Below, in pieces: positions 25,104 through 36,456 of a stretch of 64,000 nucleotides of DNA. Under the pieces are notes generated by a model. The model was not told the origin of the DNA. It saw only the letters and a list, made by a program, of their open reading frames with translations, and searched no databases. This stretch comes from Parazoarcus communis (GTDB taxonomy: Bacteria > Pseudomonadota > Gammaproteobacteria > Burkholderiales > Rhodocyclaceae), in NCBI RefSeq assembly GCF_003111665.1, contig NZ_CP022188.1, positions 3,658,001-3,722,000 of the forward strand. Reading direction: 5' to 3'. The first letter of the stretch is position 1. Each line of letters begins with the position of its first letter. Both the position numbers and the translations under genes were made by a program.

Positions 25104-26039
25104 TTACGAAGCGGCAAATGATCGCTTGCTCGCTTCATCGCATCCGGCCGCACCCGAACCCCAATGCTCGCTCAAATAGCTCACAAATGTGGAGATCCGG
25201 GCGGACAGCGCCGTGTTCCGGTAGTACACGGCGTTGATCGGCTGGCGCACCTCCAGCGTTCGGGTGGGGAACAACTGCACCAAGCGTCCTTCGGTTCGGT
25301 CGCGATGGGTCATGAAGTCCGCCAAACAGACGATTCCTGCGCCCTCAAGTGCCAGCTGGCGCAGGGTTTCACCGCTGGAGGCTGCAATGGTGGGGGTGAT
25401 ACGCAGCGGCAGGTCGTCCTGTGCGGGTAACGGCCATTCATTGAGTGCAGCCGGCTGTGTGAAGCCCAGCAAGACATGTTGAGCGAGGTCGCCGGTGCTG
25501 CGCGGCCGACCGTGCTGTTCAAGATAGGAAGGCGCTGCCAGCACGCGCAGACGGCAGCTGCCGATAGGCCGTGCATGCAGCGTTGAATCCTTGAGCCTTC
25601 CGATGCGGATGGCAACGTCGGTGCGCTGCTCCAGCAGGTCGATCAAGCCTTCGTTGCTGGTTAGCTCCAGCGTCACTTCCGGATAGCGCTCACGGTAGCC
25701 GGAAATCAACGGAACAACACCGTGGAGCATGAAAGGCGTGGCGGCATCTACACGCAGCCGCCCAGCCGGCCGTTCGCGGCGGATCGAAAGATCTTCTTCG
25801 GCGCCCTCGACGCAGGCGATGATCTCTCTCGCACGGTCGAGAAAAATGGTGCCTTCCTCAGTCAGCTCCAGACGTCGCGTGGTGCGGCGAAGGAGTGTCG
25901 TGTTCAGCTTGTGCTCCAGCCGCCCCAGGGTTCGGCTGACTGCCGATACGGTCAGCCTCAGATGGTCGGCCGCACGCGACAGCGCACCCGCATCGACCAC
26001 CGCGATCAACGTCCGCATTTCATCCAGGGTTGTCTTCAT
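25104..26039 (-). CDS. LysR-family transcriptional regulator
   Basis: This is a 311-residue regulator with an N-terminal winged helix-turn-helix (ALSRAADHLRLTVSAVSRTLGRLEHKL, near residues 18-44, then LLRRTTRRLELTEEG) and a LysR substrate domain with the VAIRIGRL segment. It resembles the PgrR/YafC-type subgroup. It is divergent from an MFS exporter gene across 103 bp, the usual arrangement in which the regulator controls both itself and the transporter. The ATG at 26039 has no clear ribosome site; a longer frame extends to 26120 but would run into the operator region. Confidence 0.93.
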   Translation of the reverse strand: MKTTLDEMRTLIAVVDAGALSRAADHLRLTVSAVSRTLGRLEHKLNTTLLRRTTRRLELTEEGTIFLDRAREIIACVEGAEEDLSIRRERPAGRLRVDAATPFMLHGVVPLISGYRERYPEVTLELTSNEGLIDLLEQRTDVAIRIGRLKDSTLHARPIGSCRLRVLAAPSYLEQHGRPRSTGDLAQHVLLGFTQPAALNEWPLPAQDDLPLRITPTIAASSGETLRQLALEGAGIVCLADFMTHRDRTEGRLVQLFPTRTLEVRQPINAVYYRNTALSARISTFVSYLSEHWGSGAAGCDEASKRSFAAS

Positions 26040-26070
26040 TGTTGATATAAACGCAAATATTTTTTCAATA

Positions 26071-26085
26071 CTATGGACTTTATAG
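26071..26085. promoter_or_regulatory. Candidate LysR operator (CTAT-N7-ATAG)
   Basis: CTAT at 26071-26074 and ATAG at 26082-26085 form a 15-bp dyad with the size of a LysR T-N11-A box. It is centred in the AT-rich 103-bp gap between the LysR and MFS genes. No other dyad of this quality was seen in the gap. Confidence 0.5.
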
Positions 26086-26142
26086 CATAAGTGATTTAAC
26101 CCACCATCGCATTCTTTCAACGCTCAACACAAGGATGCAAGC

Positions 26143-27345
26143 ATGCCAATCGCGCTATTCGCGCTGACCATCAGCGCTTTTGCCATCGGGACGACAGAGT
26201 TCGTCATCGTTGGCCTGATCCCGACCATCGCTGCTGACTTGTCCGTCAGCCTGCCGTCAGCCGGGCTACTCGTCAGCCTCTATGCGCTCGGCGTCGCCGT
26301 CGGTGCTCCGGTGCTCACCGCCTTGACGGGCAAGGTGCCACGCAAGGCGCTGCTTCTCGCCCTGATGGCACTGTTCACGGCGGGCAACCTGGTCGCCTGG
26401 CAATCACCAGGTTACGAGTCCCTGATCGTGGCGCGCATCCTGACCGGACTGGCCCACGGCGTCTTCTTCTCGATTGGGTCGATCATCGCAGCGAGCGTGG
26501 TGCCCAAGGAGAAGGCCGCAAGTGCCATCGCGATAATGTTCACTGGCCTGACTGTGGCCTTGGTGACGGGTGTGCCAATGGGCACGTTCATCGGTCAGCA
26601 CTTTGGCTGGCGCGCCACGTTTCTCGCCGTCGCAGCCCTGGGTGTGATCGCGTTCATGGGAAGCCTGATCTTTGTCCCCAGGAACGTACCGCACAGCAAG
26701 CCGGCTACGCTTCGTCAGCAGATCGGCGTGCTGGCGCAGCCCCGGTTACTCCTCGTCTACGCGATGACCGCCGTGGGCTACGGCGGTTCGTTCATCGCCT
26801 TCACGTTCCTGGCTCCGATTCTTGAGCAGATAACGGGTTATTCAGCCAGCGCGGTTGGCGGGGTCATGCTGGCTTATGGCGTCTCGGTCGCGGCTGGCAA
26901 TCTGTGGGGCGGCAAACTTGCAGATCGAAGCGGGCCGATCCCGGCGCTGAAACTCATTTTCCTGCTGCTCGCTGTCGTGCTGGCAGTTCTGAGCATCACC
27001 GCTCCGAATCGCTGGTTGATGCTTGTCACCGTACTGGCGTGGGGTGGTGTTGCCTTCGGCAATGTGCCGGGTCTTCAAGTCTATGTGGTCAAGCAGGCGC
27101 AACGCTTTGCTCCGCAGGCCGTGGATGTGGCTTCGGGCCTGAACATCGCAGCCTTCAACGTCGGCATTGCGGCTGGCGCCTGGGTGGGCGGCTTGATCGT
27201 GACCCACGTTGGCCTCATCCACACTGCATGGGTTGGCGCGCTGGTGGTACTCGTCGCATTGTTCCTGACAGTTTGGGCCGGGAGGCTGGATCGGCGCGAT
27301 GCAGAGATCGAACTGTCGGCAGGTATTGCGCCAGTCACGCCGTGA
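26143..27345 (+). CDS. MFS transporter, DHA1 (AraJ/YdhP-like) family
   Basis: This is a 400-residue, 12-helix inner-membrane transporter. The N-terminus (FALTISAFAIGTTEFVIVGL) and the motif LTALTGKVPRKALLL between helices 2 and 3 are typical of the AraJ/YdhP/PbuE branch of the drug:H+ antiporter family. Export of a sugar, purine or drug is possible; the substrate is unknown. AAGGA lies 9 bp before the ATG. Its divergent LysR neighbour is probably its regulator. No transporter partner gene follows; the next 360 bp hold no recognisable gene. Confidence 0.93.
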   Translation: MPIALFALTISAFAIGTTEFVIVGLIPTIAADLSVSLPSAGLLVSLYALGVAVGAPVLTALTGKVPRKALLLALMALFTAGNLVAWQSPGYESLIVARILTGLAHGVFFSIGSIIAASVVPKEKAASAIAIMFTGLTVALVTGVPMGTFIGQHFGWRATFLAVAALGVIAFMGSLIFVPRNVPHSKPATLRQQIGVLAQPRLLLVYAMTAVGYGGSFIAFTFLAPILEQITGYSASAVGGVMLAYGVSVAAGNLWGGKLADRSGPIPALKLIFLLLAVVLAVLSITAPNRWLMLVTVLAWGGVAFGNVPGLQVYVVKQAQRFAPQAVDVASGLNIAAFNVGIAAGAWVGGLIVTHVGLIHTAWVGALVVLVALFLTVWAGRLDRRDAEIELSAGIAPVTP

Positions 27346-27705
27346 GGGGGCAGGGGAATAGAAGCCCGGGTTTTCGACTGCGATGGAACGCTTGTTGTCA
27401 GATCACCGCCGTAATCGAACGCATGGCCCGCTGCATTCCGTTCTGGCTGGCAAGGTCAGCGCAGGGGCTGTCGGGGCACGTGCCGATTGAACTGGTCGAA
27501 AAGCCGTACGAGCGCGGGCTGACGCTAAGACCGGCTGGCTGTGCAAACTGAATGGCCCCGGGTTCTCTGAACATCTTCGTTGCGTCACAGCTTGAGGCTG
27601 CGGGATGTCTGGAGGCTCCGGGGCAATCTACCTCGTTCGGTCGCCGAACGACGGAAGGCGTAGCCATCTGAGCAATCCTGATGCTGACTTCGCATCCCGT
27701 GAACG
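27346..27705. other. Gene-poor stretch between the MFS gene and the tRNA-Asn pair
   Basis: Short open frames exist on both strands (for example 27398-27667 on the minus strand, 89 codons), but none has a good ribosome site or a recognisable protein family. It could be a decayed remnant, since it lies beside tRNA genes, but nothing in it identifies a mobile element. Confidence 0.4.
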
Positions 27706-27735
27706 CAAAAATGCCACCCCGAAGGATGGCATTTT
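27706..27735 (-). terminator. Intrinsic terminator of the tRNA-Asn operon
   Basis: On the minus strand AATGCCATCC and GGGTGGCATT pair over 10 bp around a stable TTCG loop and are followed by TTT. It lies 12 bp after the 3' end of the second tRNA-Asn in the direction of transcription. Confidence 0.82.
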
Positions 27736-27746
27736 CACTTTGCTTC

Positions 27747-27822
27747 TGGCTCCTCGACCTGGGCTCGAACCAGGGACCTACGGATTAACAGTCCGGCGCT
27801 CTACCAACTGAGCTATCGAGGA
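27747..27822 (-). tRNA. tRNA-Asn (GTT), second copy
   Basis: The 76-nt cloverleaf has acceptor arms TCCTCGA/TCGAGGA, a G discriminator and an encoded CCA. The anticodon loop reads ACTGTTAAT (GTT), and GGTTCGAGCC forms the T arm. It is identical to the copy at 27901. Confidence 0.97.
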
Positions 27823-27900
27823 ATAAACTCTTGCTGCAACGTTTTCTTGGGGTTCCCCCCGCGGTCGCAAAAATCGCGTGCAGCCGCTGCTGAATTCTTC

Positions 27901-27976
27901 TGGCTCCTCGACCTGGGCTCGAACCAGGGACCTACGGATTAACAGTCCGGCGCTCTACCAACTGAGCTATCGAGGA
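27901..27976 (-). tRNA. tRNA-Asn (GTT), first copy
   Basis: The 76-nt gene is identical to the copy at 27747 and has an encoded CCA. It is promoter-proximal in the minus-strand tRNA-Asn operon. Confidence 0.97.
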
Positions 27977-27988
27977 ACAGAGGCGCGC

Positions 27989-28017
27989 ATTGTAGGCTGC
28001 GCCTTCTGGTTCGTCAA
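27989..28017 (-). promoter_or_regulatory. Sigma-70 promoter of the tRNA-Asn operon
   Basis: On the minus strand TTGACG (28017-28012), a 17-bp spacer, and TACAAT (27994-27989) match the consensus in 10 of 12 positions. The -10 box ends 12 bp before the mature tRNA 5' end. Confidence 0.83.
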
Positions 28018-28025
28018 GAAATAAA

Positions 28026-28043
28026 CTGCATTTTTTTATGCAG
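28026..28043 (-). terminator. Likely terminator of the aminotransferase gene
   Basis: On the minus strand CTGCAT and ATGCAG pair around an A6 loop and are followed by TTTATTTC. The stem is short (6 bp), so termination may be partial. It lies 14 bp after the aminotransferase stop. Confidence 0.5.
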
Positions 28044-28057
28044 CCCGTCTCTCCTTC

Positions 28058-29263
28058 TTACTTCACGACTGCGGCAATGGCCTTGGCGACGTAACCGATG
28101 TTCTTCGTGTTCAGTGCGGCCAGGCAGATACGACCGGTCGACACGGCGTAGATACCGAATTCGGTCTTGAGTTGCTCGACCTGTGCAGCGGTCAGCCCGG
28201 TGTAGGAGAACATGCCGCGCTGCTTGATGACGAAGGAGAAGTCCTGTGCCACACCAGCAGCCTTGAGCTGTTCGACCAGACTGGTACGCATGTCGCGGAT
28301 GCGGTCACGCATGCCGGCCAGTTCATCTTCCCACTGCTGACGCAGCTCGGCGGAGTTGAGCACTGCTGCAACCACGGCGCCACCATGGATCGGCGGGTTG
28401 GAGTAGTTGGTGCGGATGACGCGCTTGACCTGGGACAGCACGCGGGCGCTTTCTTCCTTGGCGGCGGTGATGATCGACAGCGCGCCCACACGCTCGCCGT
28501 AGAGCGAGAAGCTCTTGGAGAAGGAGCTGGAGACAAAGAACTGCAGCCCGCTGGCGGAGAAGGCGCGCACAGCGACGGCGTCGGCTTCGATGCCGTCGGC
28601 GAAGCCCTGGTAGGCCATGTCGAGGAAGGGGACCAGGCCGCGGCTGCGGCAGGCGTCAACCACATCGTTCCACTGGGCGTCGGAGAGATCGGCGCCGGTC
28701 GGGTTGTGGCAGCAGGCGTGGAGGATGATGATCGAACCGGCGGGCAGGCTGTTGAGCTTGGCCTTCATGCCTTCGAAGTTAACACCGCGGGTGGCTGCGT
28801 CGTAGTACGGATAGGTTTCGACCGGGAAGCCGGCGGCTTCGAACAGGGCGCGGTGGTTTTCCCAGCTCGGGTCCGAAATGTACACCGTCGCGCCCGGCTG
28901 CAGGCGCTTCAGGTAGTCAGCGCCGACCTTGAGCGCGCCCGTGCCACCAAGGGCCTCGATGGTCACGACCTGGCCGTTGGCGATGAGTTGCGAGTCCTTG
29001 CCCAGCAGCAGGTTCTGAACTGCAGTGTTATAGGTGGCTGCGCCTTCGATGGGCTGATAGCCGCGCGGCGGCATCGCTTCCAGGCGGACCTTCTCGGCTG
29101 CGCGAACGGCACCCAGCAGCGGAATCTTGCCGTTGTCGTCGTAATACACGCCGACGCCGAGGTTTACCTTCTCAGCACGCGTATCGGCATTGAAGGCCTC
29201 GTTGAGACCGAGGATCGGGTCGCGGGGTGCCATTTCGACGGCGGCGAAGATCGATGCAGACAT
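28058..29263 (-). CDS. Aspartate/aromatic amino acid aminotransferase (class I)
   Basis: This is a 401-residue PLP enzyme of the AspC/TyrB type that exchanges amino groups between aspartate or aromatic amino acids and 2-oxoglutarate. The start region [16 protein letters not shown], the [12 protein letters not shown] segment and the PLP lysine in [16 protein letters not shown] are all typical. AspC and TyrB cannot be told apart by eye, so no symbol is given. It is monocistronic, divergent from uvrB over 144 bp, and followed by a weak terminator and the tRNA-Asn promoter. Confidence 0.94.
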   Translation of the reverse strand: MSASIFAAVEMAPRDPILGLNEAFNADTRAEKVNLGVGVYYDDNGKIPLLGAVRAAEKVRLEAMPPRGYQPIEGAATYNTAVQNLLLGKDSQLIANGQVVTIEALGGTGALKVGADYLKRLQPGATVYISDPSWENHRALFEAAGFPVETYPYYDAATRGVNFEGMKAKLNSLPAGSIIILHACCHNPTGADLSDAQWNDVVDACRSRGLVPFLDMAYQGFADGIEADAVAVRAFSASGLQFFVSSSFSKSFSLYGERVGALSIITAAKEESARVLSQVKRVIRTNYSNPPIHGGAVVAAVLNSAELRQQWEDELAGMRDRIRDMRTSLVEQLKAAGVAQDFSFVIKQRGMFSYTGLTAAQVEQLKTEFGIYAVSTGRICLAALNTKNIGYVAKAIAAVVK

Positions 29264-29407
29264 GTTAGCTCCAGTAGCACTTGCGGTTCACGCCCGTCCG
29301 GCAGGGAAACTGGCCGTGCCTTGACGCGCGTTTTGGGAAATAATCGTTGTTTGCCCGAGCTGGACCCTCAAGTTCGGGCGTCAGCTGAAACAATCGGAAA
29401 TTCTAGC

Positions 29408-31480
<2,073 letters not shown>

Positions 31481-31489
31481 AGGGAGAGC

Positions 31490-31960
31490 ATGAAGAGAAT
31501 TCTTTTTGTATGTTCGGGAAATATCTGCCGTTCGCCTACCGCTGAGGGCATTGCCAGGCACTTCATCGAAACATCCGGGCTTGAGTCCGACTTCGAGGTG
31601 GACTCGGCAGGCACGCAGGGCTACCACGCGGGAGAGCCGCCCGATCCACGCGCCATGAAAGCTGCGGCGCAACGCGGCTACGATCTTTCGCCGTTGCGCG
31701 CGCGCAAACTCGAGATTACTGACTTTCAGCGCTTCGATCTGCTGCTGGCAATGGACAGAGGGCATCTGGAGCACATGGTGCGCAACTGCCCCGAGGTCTA
31801 TCAGCCCAAGCTCGCGCTGTTTCTCGAGTTTGCGCCCGAGCTTGGGGAGGAAGAGGTGCCCGACCCGTACTATGGCGGCGTGAACGGCTTCGAGTTTGTT
31901 CTGGATCTGTGCGAGAAAGGCGTCGATCGCCTGCTCGGTGGCGCCCTGGACGGCCGCTGA
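31490..31960 (+). CDS. Low-molecular-weight protein-tyrosine phosphatase
   Basis: This is a cytoplasmic phosphatase of 156 residues with the P-loop CSGNICRS (nucleophile Cys8, Arg14) and the general acid Asp125 in DPYYGG. In bacteria such enzymes act on tyrosine-phosphorylated kinases of exopolysaccharide export or on arginine phosphate; no such partner gene is nearby. It starts 9 bp after uvrB with a GGGAGAG ribosome site, so it is probably co-transcribed with uvrB. A terminator shared with the convergent rne gene follows. Confidence 0.94.
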   Translation: MKRILFVCSGNICRSPTAEGIARHFIETSGLESDFEVDSAGTQGYHAGEPPDPRAMKAAAQRGYDLSPLRARKLEITDFQRFDLLLAMDRGHLEHMVRNCPEVYQPKLALFLEFAPELGEEEVPDPYYGGVNGFEFVLDLCEKGVDRLLGGALDGR

Positions 31961-31989
31961 CCGACTCTCGGGGTCTTCCGCTCAACGCG

Positions 31990-32027
31990 AAAAAAATGGC
32001 CGCAGGGGAGTCCCCCGACGGCCATTT
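31990..32027 (-). terminator. Terminator between phosphatase and RNase E genes
   Basis: AAATGGCCG (31994-32002) and CGGCCATTT (32019-32027) pair, with an inner GGGGA/TCCCC helix. On the minus strand the stem is followed by a T6 run, so it is best placed to end rne transcription; it may also act weakly on the plus strand. Confidence 0.8.
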
Positions 32028-32064
32028 CTACACCATGCCGCCCGGTCGGGCGGCATTGACGTGA

Positions 32065-35000
32065 TTACTTCTGCGTTTCTACCTGCTGCAAGGGCTCTTC
32101 AGCGATGACGACTGCAGCACGCGGCTTGCGGCCAAGTTGCTGCGGCGCTTCCGGTGCGCCGTTGCCAAAGCTGACCTTCTTGTCCTGGCTGGTTTCGATC
32201 ATGACCAGGCCAGCGTCTTCGAGCACGCCTGCAAGGTCAATCGGGCCCAGTGCTGCAGGTGCCTGTGCAGACGCACTTGCTGCAACCGGAGCGACTTCCT
32301 CGACAACAGCAGGGGACTCGACTTCGACTGCCGCGACGACCGTTTCAGCTTCGACGGCTGCGGATGCAGCTTCTGCCTCGACGGCAGCCGGTGCCACTTC
32401 AGCAGCGATCGTTTCGACTGCTTCAAGGGCTGCCGGAGCAGTCGTTTCAACTGCTGCAGCGGCAGCCTCGACCGGCGCTTCGATAGCGGCGGGTGCCTCG
32501 ATCTCGGTCCTTACCGGATCGGTAGCGGGCTCTTGTGCCTCGGCCGCGCTGGATGCTTCAACAGCCGGTTCAGCTGCAGGCACTTCGGCTGCAGCTGTCA
32601 CGATTGCTGGCACCTCAACTTCGGCTGCAGCAGCAACGGGAGCCATCTCGGTTGCAGCTGCGCGCACCGGCATCGGTGCCGGCTCGGCGTTAACCGAGAC
32701 TTCGACCGGGCTCGCCGATTCGGAGACAGCGACAGGCAACTCAGCGGCAGTCTGTTCAAGGGCTGCATCGCTGACCGTAGCCGCGGCAACAGCCGCCGTG
32801 GCCACAGCTGCGGTCGAGCTCTCGGAAGCGGAGCTATCGCTGTCGGCATTTGCCTGCTGATCAACCGTTTCCTGGCTTTCACCCGGGCGGCGGTCACGAC
32901 GTCCCCTGCTGCGACGACGACGCTTCTCGGGTGCGCCTTCTTCGCCTGCAGGCGCTGCGGTCACAATCACTTCTGCGGCGCCTGCAGCGACGATGGCTGC
33001 GTTATCGGCCATCTGCTCGGTGCTCGCTTCTGCTGCCTTTGCATTGTCGTCCTGACGCGGCTGACGCTGACGACCGCGACCACGGCTGCGGCCGCCTTCT
33101 TCAGAGCGTTCGCCACGTTCGGTGCGCTCGCCACGTTCCTGACGCTCTTGCGTCTGGCGTTGAGGCTTCTCGCGCTCCGTGTTCTCGGCTTTCTCGGCAC
33201 GGGCGCCGTTACGCGTGTTGCCGCCTTCGCCTTCTGTGCGTTCGCCGCGTTGGCCGTCACGACGTCCATTGCGACCACCACGGCGCTCGCCACCGCGCTC
33301 GCCGCGACCGCGCGATTCGCGCTTCGGCGTCGTTTCAGCGACAGGTGCCGGCGTGGGTGCCGGGGTCGGCTCGCCCGTCAACCAGCCGAGGAAGCGTGCA
33401 ATCAAGCCCTTTGCGGGTGCTGCAGCAGCTACGACAGGGGCGGCTTCAGCGCGCGGTGCGACAACGGGCGCCGGCTGAGCGGGCGAGATGCCCTTCACGG
33501 CAGCTTCCTGGCGCGCAGGCTTGTCGCCTTCCTTGGCGGGCATGCCGATTTCGGTTTCGGTCGGCTGGTGGACCATCTGGTAGCTGGCCAGCGCGATGTC
33601 TTCCTGGTTAAGCTGGTCGTGGCGCAAGCGGACGATTTCGTGCGCCGGCGTTTCCATGTGCCGGTTCGGCACGATGATCAGCTGAACCTTGTGGCGATAC
33701 TCGATGCGTGCGATATCAACCCGCTTCTCGTTGAGCAGGAAGGTAGCGACATCGACTGGCACCTGCAGATGCACTGCACCGGTATTGTCCTTCATGGCCT
33801 CTTCTTCGAGGATGCGGACGATGTGCAATGCCGACGACTCGGTGCTGCGGATGTGGCCGGTGCCATTGCAGCGCGGGCAGGTGATGTAGCTGGTTTCGGC
33901 AAGTGCCGGACGCAGGCGCTGACGCGACAGCTCAAGCAGACCGAAACGACTGATCTTGCCGGTCTGGACACGGGCGCGGTCGTGGCGCAGTGCGTCGCGC
34001 AGGCGGTTCTCGACTTCGCGCTGGTTCTTCTGCGACTCCATGTCGATGAAGTCGATGACGATCAGGCCACCGAGGTCGCGCAGGCGCAGCTGACGCGCAA
34101 TTTCGTCGGCCGCTTCAAGGTTTGTGCGGAACGCGGTTTCCTCGATGTCTGCACCCTTGGTCGCACGACCGGAGTTGACGTCGACCGAGACCAGAGCCTC
34201 GGTGTGGTCGATCACCACGGCACCGCCGGAGGGCAGGCCGACCTGGCGCGAGTAAGCCGATTCGATCTGATGTTCGATCTGGAAACGCGAGAACAGCGGA
34301 ACGTCGTCGTTATAACGCTTGATCCGGCTGACGTTGCCCGGCATGACGTGAGCCATGAACTGGTGAGCCTGTTCATGGATTTCGTCGGTGTCGATCAGGA
34401 TCTCGCCGATGTCGGGCTGGAAATAATCACGAATGGCGCGAATCACCAGGCTGCCTTCCTGATAGATCAGGAACGCGCCGGTCTGGCCCTGGGCTGCGCC
34501 TTCGATGGCAGTCCAAAGTTGCAGCAGGTAGTTAAGGTCCCACTGCAGTTCTTCGGCGCCGCGACCGATTGCTGCCGTGCGCGCGATCAGGCTCATGCCC
34601 GCAGGGCTCTCGAGCTGATCCATGACTTCGCGAAGTTCAGCGCGCTCGTCACCCTCCACACGGCGCGATACGCCACCGCCGCGGGGGTTGTTCGGCATCA
34701 GTACGAGGTAACGGCCGGCCAGCGAGATATAGGTGGTGAGCGCTGCACCCTTGTTGCCGCGCTCGTCCTTCTCGACCTGAACGATCAGTTCCTGACCTTC
34801 GCGCAGGGCTTCCTTGATGCTGGCCTTGCTGGCATCTACGCCGGGCTGGAAATAGGAACGCGAGATTTCCTTGAAGGGCAGGAAGCCATGTCGCTCAGCG
34901 CCATAATCAACAAAGGCGGCCTCGAGGCTGGGCTCGAGGCGAGTGATGACCGCCTTGTAGATATTGCTCTTGCGTTCTTCCTTGTTGGCCGATTCGATGT

Positions 35001-35082
35001 CGAGGTCGATCAGTTTCTGACCGTCAACGATTGCGACGCGCAGTTCTTCTGCCTGCGTCGCATTAAAGAGCATTCGCTTCAT
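32065..35082 (-). CDS. rne: Ribonuclease E
   Basis: This is a 1005-residue endoribonuclease that starts mRNA decay and processes rRNA and tRNA. The start at 35082 gives MKRMLFNAT, as in E. coli. The S1 domain (about 35-125), the catalytic DNase I-like part ([12 protein letters not shown] and VIDFIDM) and the zinc-link CPRCNGTGH are present. From about residue 535 the sequence is disordered: an Arg/Gly/Glu-rich RNA-binding region (about 590-700), then a long Ala/Glu/Val/Pro-rich tail, then a conserved-looking C-terminal segment ([13 protein letters not shown]) probably used to bind partners. It is divergent from rluC. Confidence 0.96.
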   Translation of the reverse strand: MKRMLFNATQAEELRVAIVDGQKLIDLDIESANKEERKSNIYKAVITRLEPSLEAAFVDYGAERHGFLPFKEISRSYFQPGVDASKASIKEALREGQELIVQVEKDERGNKGAALTTYISLAGRYLVLMPNNPRGGGVSRRVEGDERAELREVMDQLESPAGMSLIARTAAIGRGAEELQWDLNYLLQLWTAIEGAAQGQTGAFLIYQEGSLVIRAIRDYFQPDIGEILIDTDEIHEQAHQFMAHVMPGNVSRIKRYNDDVPLFSRFQIEHQIESAYSRQVGLPSGGAVVIDHTEALVSVDVNSGRATKGADIEETAFRTNLEAADEIARQLRLRDLGGLIVIDFIDMESQKNQREVENRLRDALRHDRARVQTGKISRFGLLELSRQRLRPALAETSYITCPRCNGTGHIRSTESSALHIVRILEEEAMKDNTGAVHLQVPVDVATFLLNEKRVDIARIEYRHKVQLIIVPNRHMETPAHEIVRLRHDQLNQEDIALASYQMVHQPTETEIGMPAKEGDKPARQEAAVKGISPAQPAPVVAPRAEAAPVVAAAAPAKGLIARFLGWLTGEPTPAPTPAPVAETTPKRESRGRGERGGERRGGRNGRRDGQRGERTEGEGGNTRNGARAEKAENTEREKPQRQTQERQERGERTERGERSEEGGRSRGRGRQRQPRQDDNAKAAEASTEQMADNAAIVAAGAAEVIVTAAPAGEEGAPEKRRRRSRGRRDRRPGESQETVDQQANADSDSSASESSTAAVATAAVAAATVSDAALEQTAAELPVAVSESASPVEVSVNAEPAPMPVRAAATEMAPVAAAAEVEVPAIVTAAAEVPAAEPAVEASSAAEAQEPATDPVRTEIEAPAAIEAPVEAAAAAVETTAPAALEAVETIAAEVAPAAVEAEAASAAVEAETVVAAVEVESPAVVEEVAPVAASASAQAPAALGPIDLAGVLEDAGLVMIETSQDKKVSFGNGAPEAPQQLGRKPRAAVVIAEEPLQQVETQK

Positions 35083-35496
35083 TTTGGATCGTTCTCCCGC
35101 GCAATGCACACGGGCAGGACGAACGGCGCGCACCATCGCGCTTTCCGGGGTCAGGAGCAGTTGGGTAGGGCTACTTTCATCCGGTAGTCAATATTGGCTG
35201 TGATGGGTCGGCTGGTCGATACTCTCTTGAATCTGTCTGCCAGTGTCCTTGGATCAGCAGACAAATGCATTTGATCCTGCGTATGTGTTGCGCGTCTAAA
35301 TCCAACCGTGAGGCTGGATGGGTGTGTCGAAGTTTGTCGATTGCGTTACCATCGGCGCCTTTTTGGGCTTCGTGTGGCACGCTTCGGTTTTCCGGGAGCG
35401 CTTGTGCGGGCTCATCGTCGTTCATCCTCAACCGCCTCGTGGCGCGAGGGGATGCCGACCGCAACCGGAATCAACCGCAGGGAAGTATATTTCAGG
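35083..35496. other. Divergent leader region between rne and rluC
   Basis: This 414-bp gap holds no convincing gene. It contains the 12-bp palindrome CAAATGCATTTG (35262-35273) and an overlapping GGATCA/TGATCC inverted repeat (35251-35256 and 35272-35277). In E. coli a long structured rne leader mediates RNase E autoregulation; this gap is long enough for the same, but I could not identify the promoter or the hairpins with confidence. Confidence 0.5.
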
Positions 35497-36456
35497 ATGA
35501 CGACTCAAGGCAAAGCGATTGCGGTTCGGCACGAAAGGATTGATGAGGCTGCCGCTGGTCAGCGCATCGATAACTACCTGTTGCGTATTGCAAAGGGCGT
35601 GCCGAAAAGCCATGTTTACCGCATTTTGCGCAGTGGAGAGGTGCGGGTGAATGGGGGGCGTGTGCAGCAGACCTACCGCCTGGTGGTGGGGGACGAAGTG
35701 CGCATTCCGCCGATGCGAATCTCCGAGTCGGCGCGTTCCGTTCCACCTCCGGCGGGGAAAGCGTTGCCGGTCGTGTATGAAGACGACGCGCTTCTTGTCA
35801 TCGACAAGCCTTCCGGCAAGGCGGTTCATGGCGGCAGCGGCATCAGTCACGGGGTGATTGAGCAATTGCGGGTTCAGCGTCCCGAGTTGAAGATGCTCGA
35901 GCTTGCGCACCGCCTTGATCGCGAAACGTCCGGGCTGCTGATCGTTGCCAAGAAGCGCTCTGCGCTGACTGCGCTGCATGACATGATGCGCGAAGGCGCA
36001 ATGGAGAAGCGTTACCTGACCCTGGTGCCCGGACGCTGGATCAACCCCGTTCAGCACGTCAAGGCGCCGCTGTACAAGTATCTGACCCCGGAGGGGGAGC
36101 GGCGGGTTCGGGTCAGCCCCGAGGGCAAGCCGTCGCATAGCATCGTCCGGCTGGTGCGGCGCTGGAAGCGGTTCAGTCTGCTCGAGGTCGAACTCAAGAC
36201 CGGCAGAACGCATCAGATCCGCGTCCATCTTGCGCACCTCGGCTTTCAGTTGTGCGGGGATGACAAGTACGGCGATTTCGCGCTGAACAAGGCGCTGGAA
36301 GGTGAGGGTCTGAAACGCATGTTCCTGCACGCAGCGAAACTGAGTTTCGTTCATCCGCTCACGGGTGAGCAGCTCGTGCTTGAGGCGGCACTACCGCCGG
36401 AGTTACAGCAATTCATTGATCGACTGGATGCACGGGAGCCCGAAAAGAATGGCTGA
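35497..36456 (+). CDS. rluC: Ribosomal large subunit pseudouridine synthase C
   Basis: This 319-residue enzyme should convert uridines 955, 2504 and 2580 of 23S rRNA to pseudouridine. It has an N-terminal S4 RNA-binding domain (RIDNYLLRIAKGVPKSHVYRI) and the catalytic HRLDRETSGLLIVAKK with the conserved Asp. Its length equals that of E. coli RluC, and its position divergent from rne is the same as in E. coli. The ATG at 35497 is preferred over upstream starts in the leader, with GGGAAG upstream. It overlaps the next gene by 8 bp. Confidence 0.95.
   Translation: MTTQGKAIAVRHERIDEAAAGQRIDNYLLRIAKGVPKSHVYRILRSGEVRVNGGRVQQTYRLVVGDEVRIPPMRISESARSVPPPAGKALPVVYEDDALLVIDKPSGKAVHGGSGISHGVIEQLRVQRPELKMLELAHRLDRETSGLLIVAKKRSALTALHDMMREGAMEKRYLTLVPGRWINPVQHVKAPLYKYLTPEGERRVRVSPEGKPSHSIVRLVRRWKRFSLLEVELKTGRTHQIRVHLAHLGFQLCGDDKYGDFALNKALEGEGLKRMFLHAAKLSFVHPLTGEQLVLEAALPPELQQFIDRLDAREPEKNG

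Larger units (their letters stand above)
27743..27977 (-). repeat. 81-bp direct repeat containing the two tRNA-Asn genes
   Basis: 27743-27823 and 27897-27977 are identical over 81 bp. Each copy contains one complete tRNA gene plus five flanking bases in all, with a period of 154 bp. The sequence between the copies (27824-27896) is unrelated. This is a recent tandem duplication, or is kept identical by gene conversion. Confidence 0.9.

Noticed and set aside
28172..29407. An N-terminal extension of uvrB by about 410 codons
   Set aside because: The extension is antisense to the aminotransferase; UvrB family length and N-terminus fit the ATG at 29408.
29264..29407. A LexA (SOS) box upstream of uvrB
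   Set aside because: No CTGT-N8-ACAG-like sequence was found in the gap.
32199..33400. A tandem-repeat array in the rne 3' half
   Set aside because: The repetitive look comes from Ala/Glu/Val/Pro- and Arg/Gly-rich codons of the disordered RNase E tail; no regular period was found.
32137..35187. A 1016-codon open frame on the plus strand antisense to rne
   Set aside because: It is the mirror of the GC-rich codon pattern of rne, low in recognisable motifs and Cys/Arg-rich. RNase E on the minus strand has clear catalytic motifs.
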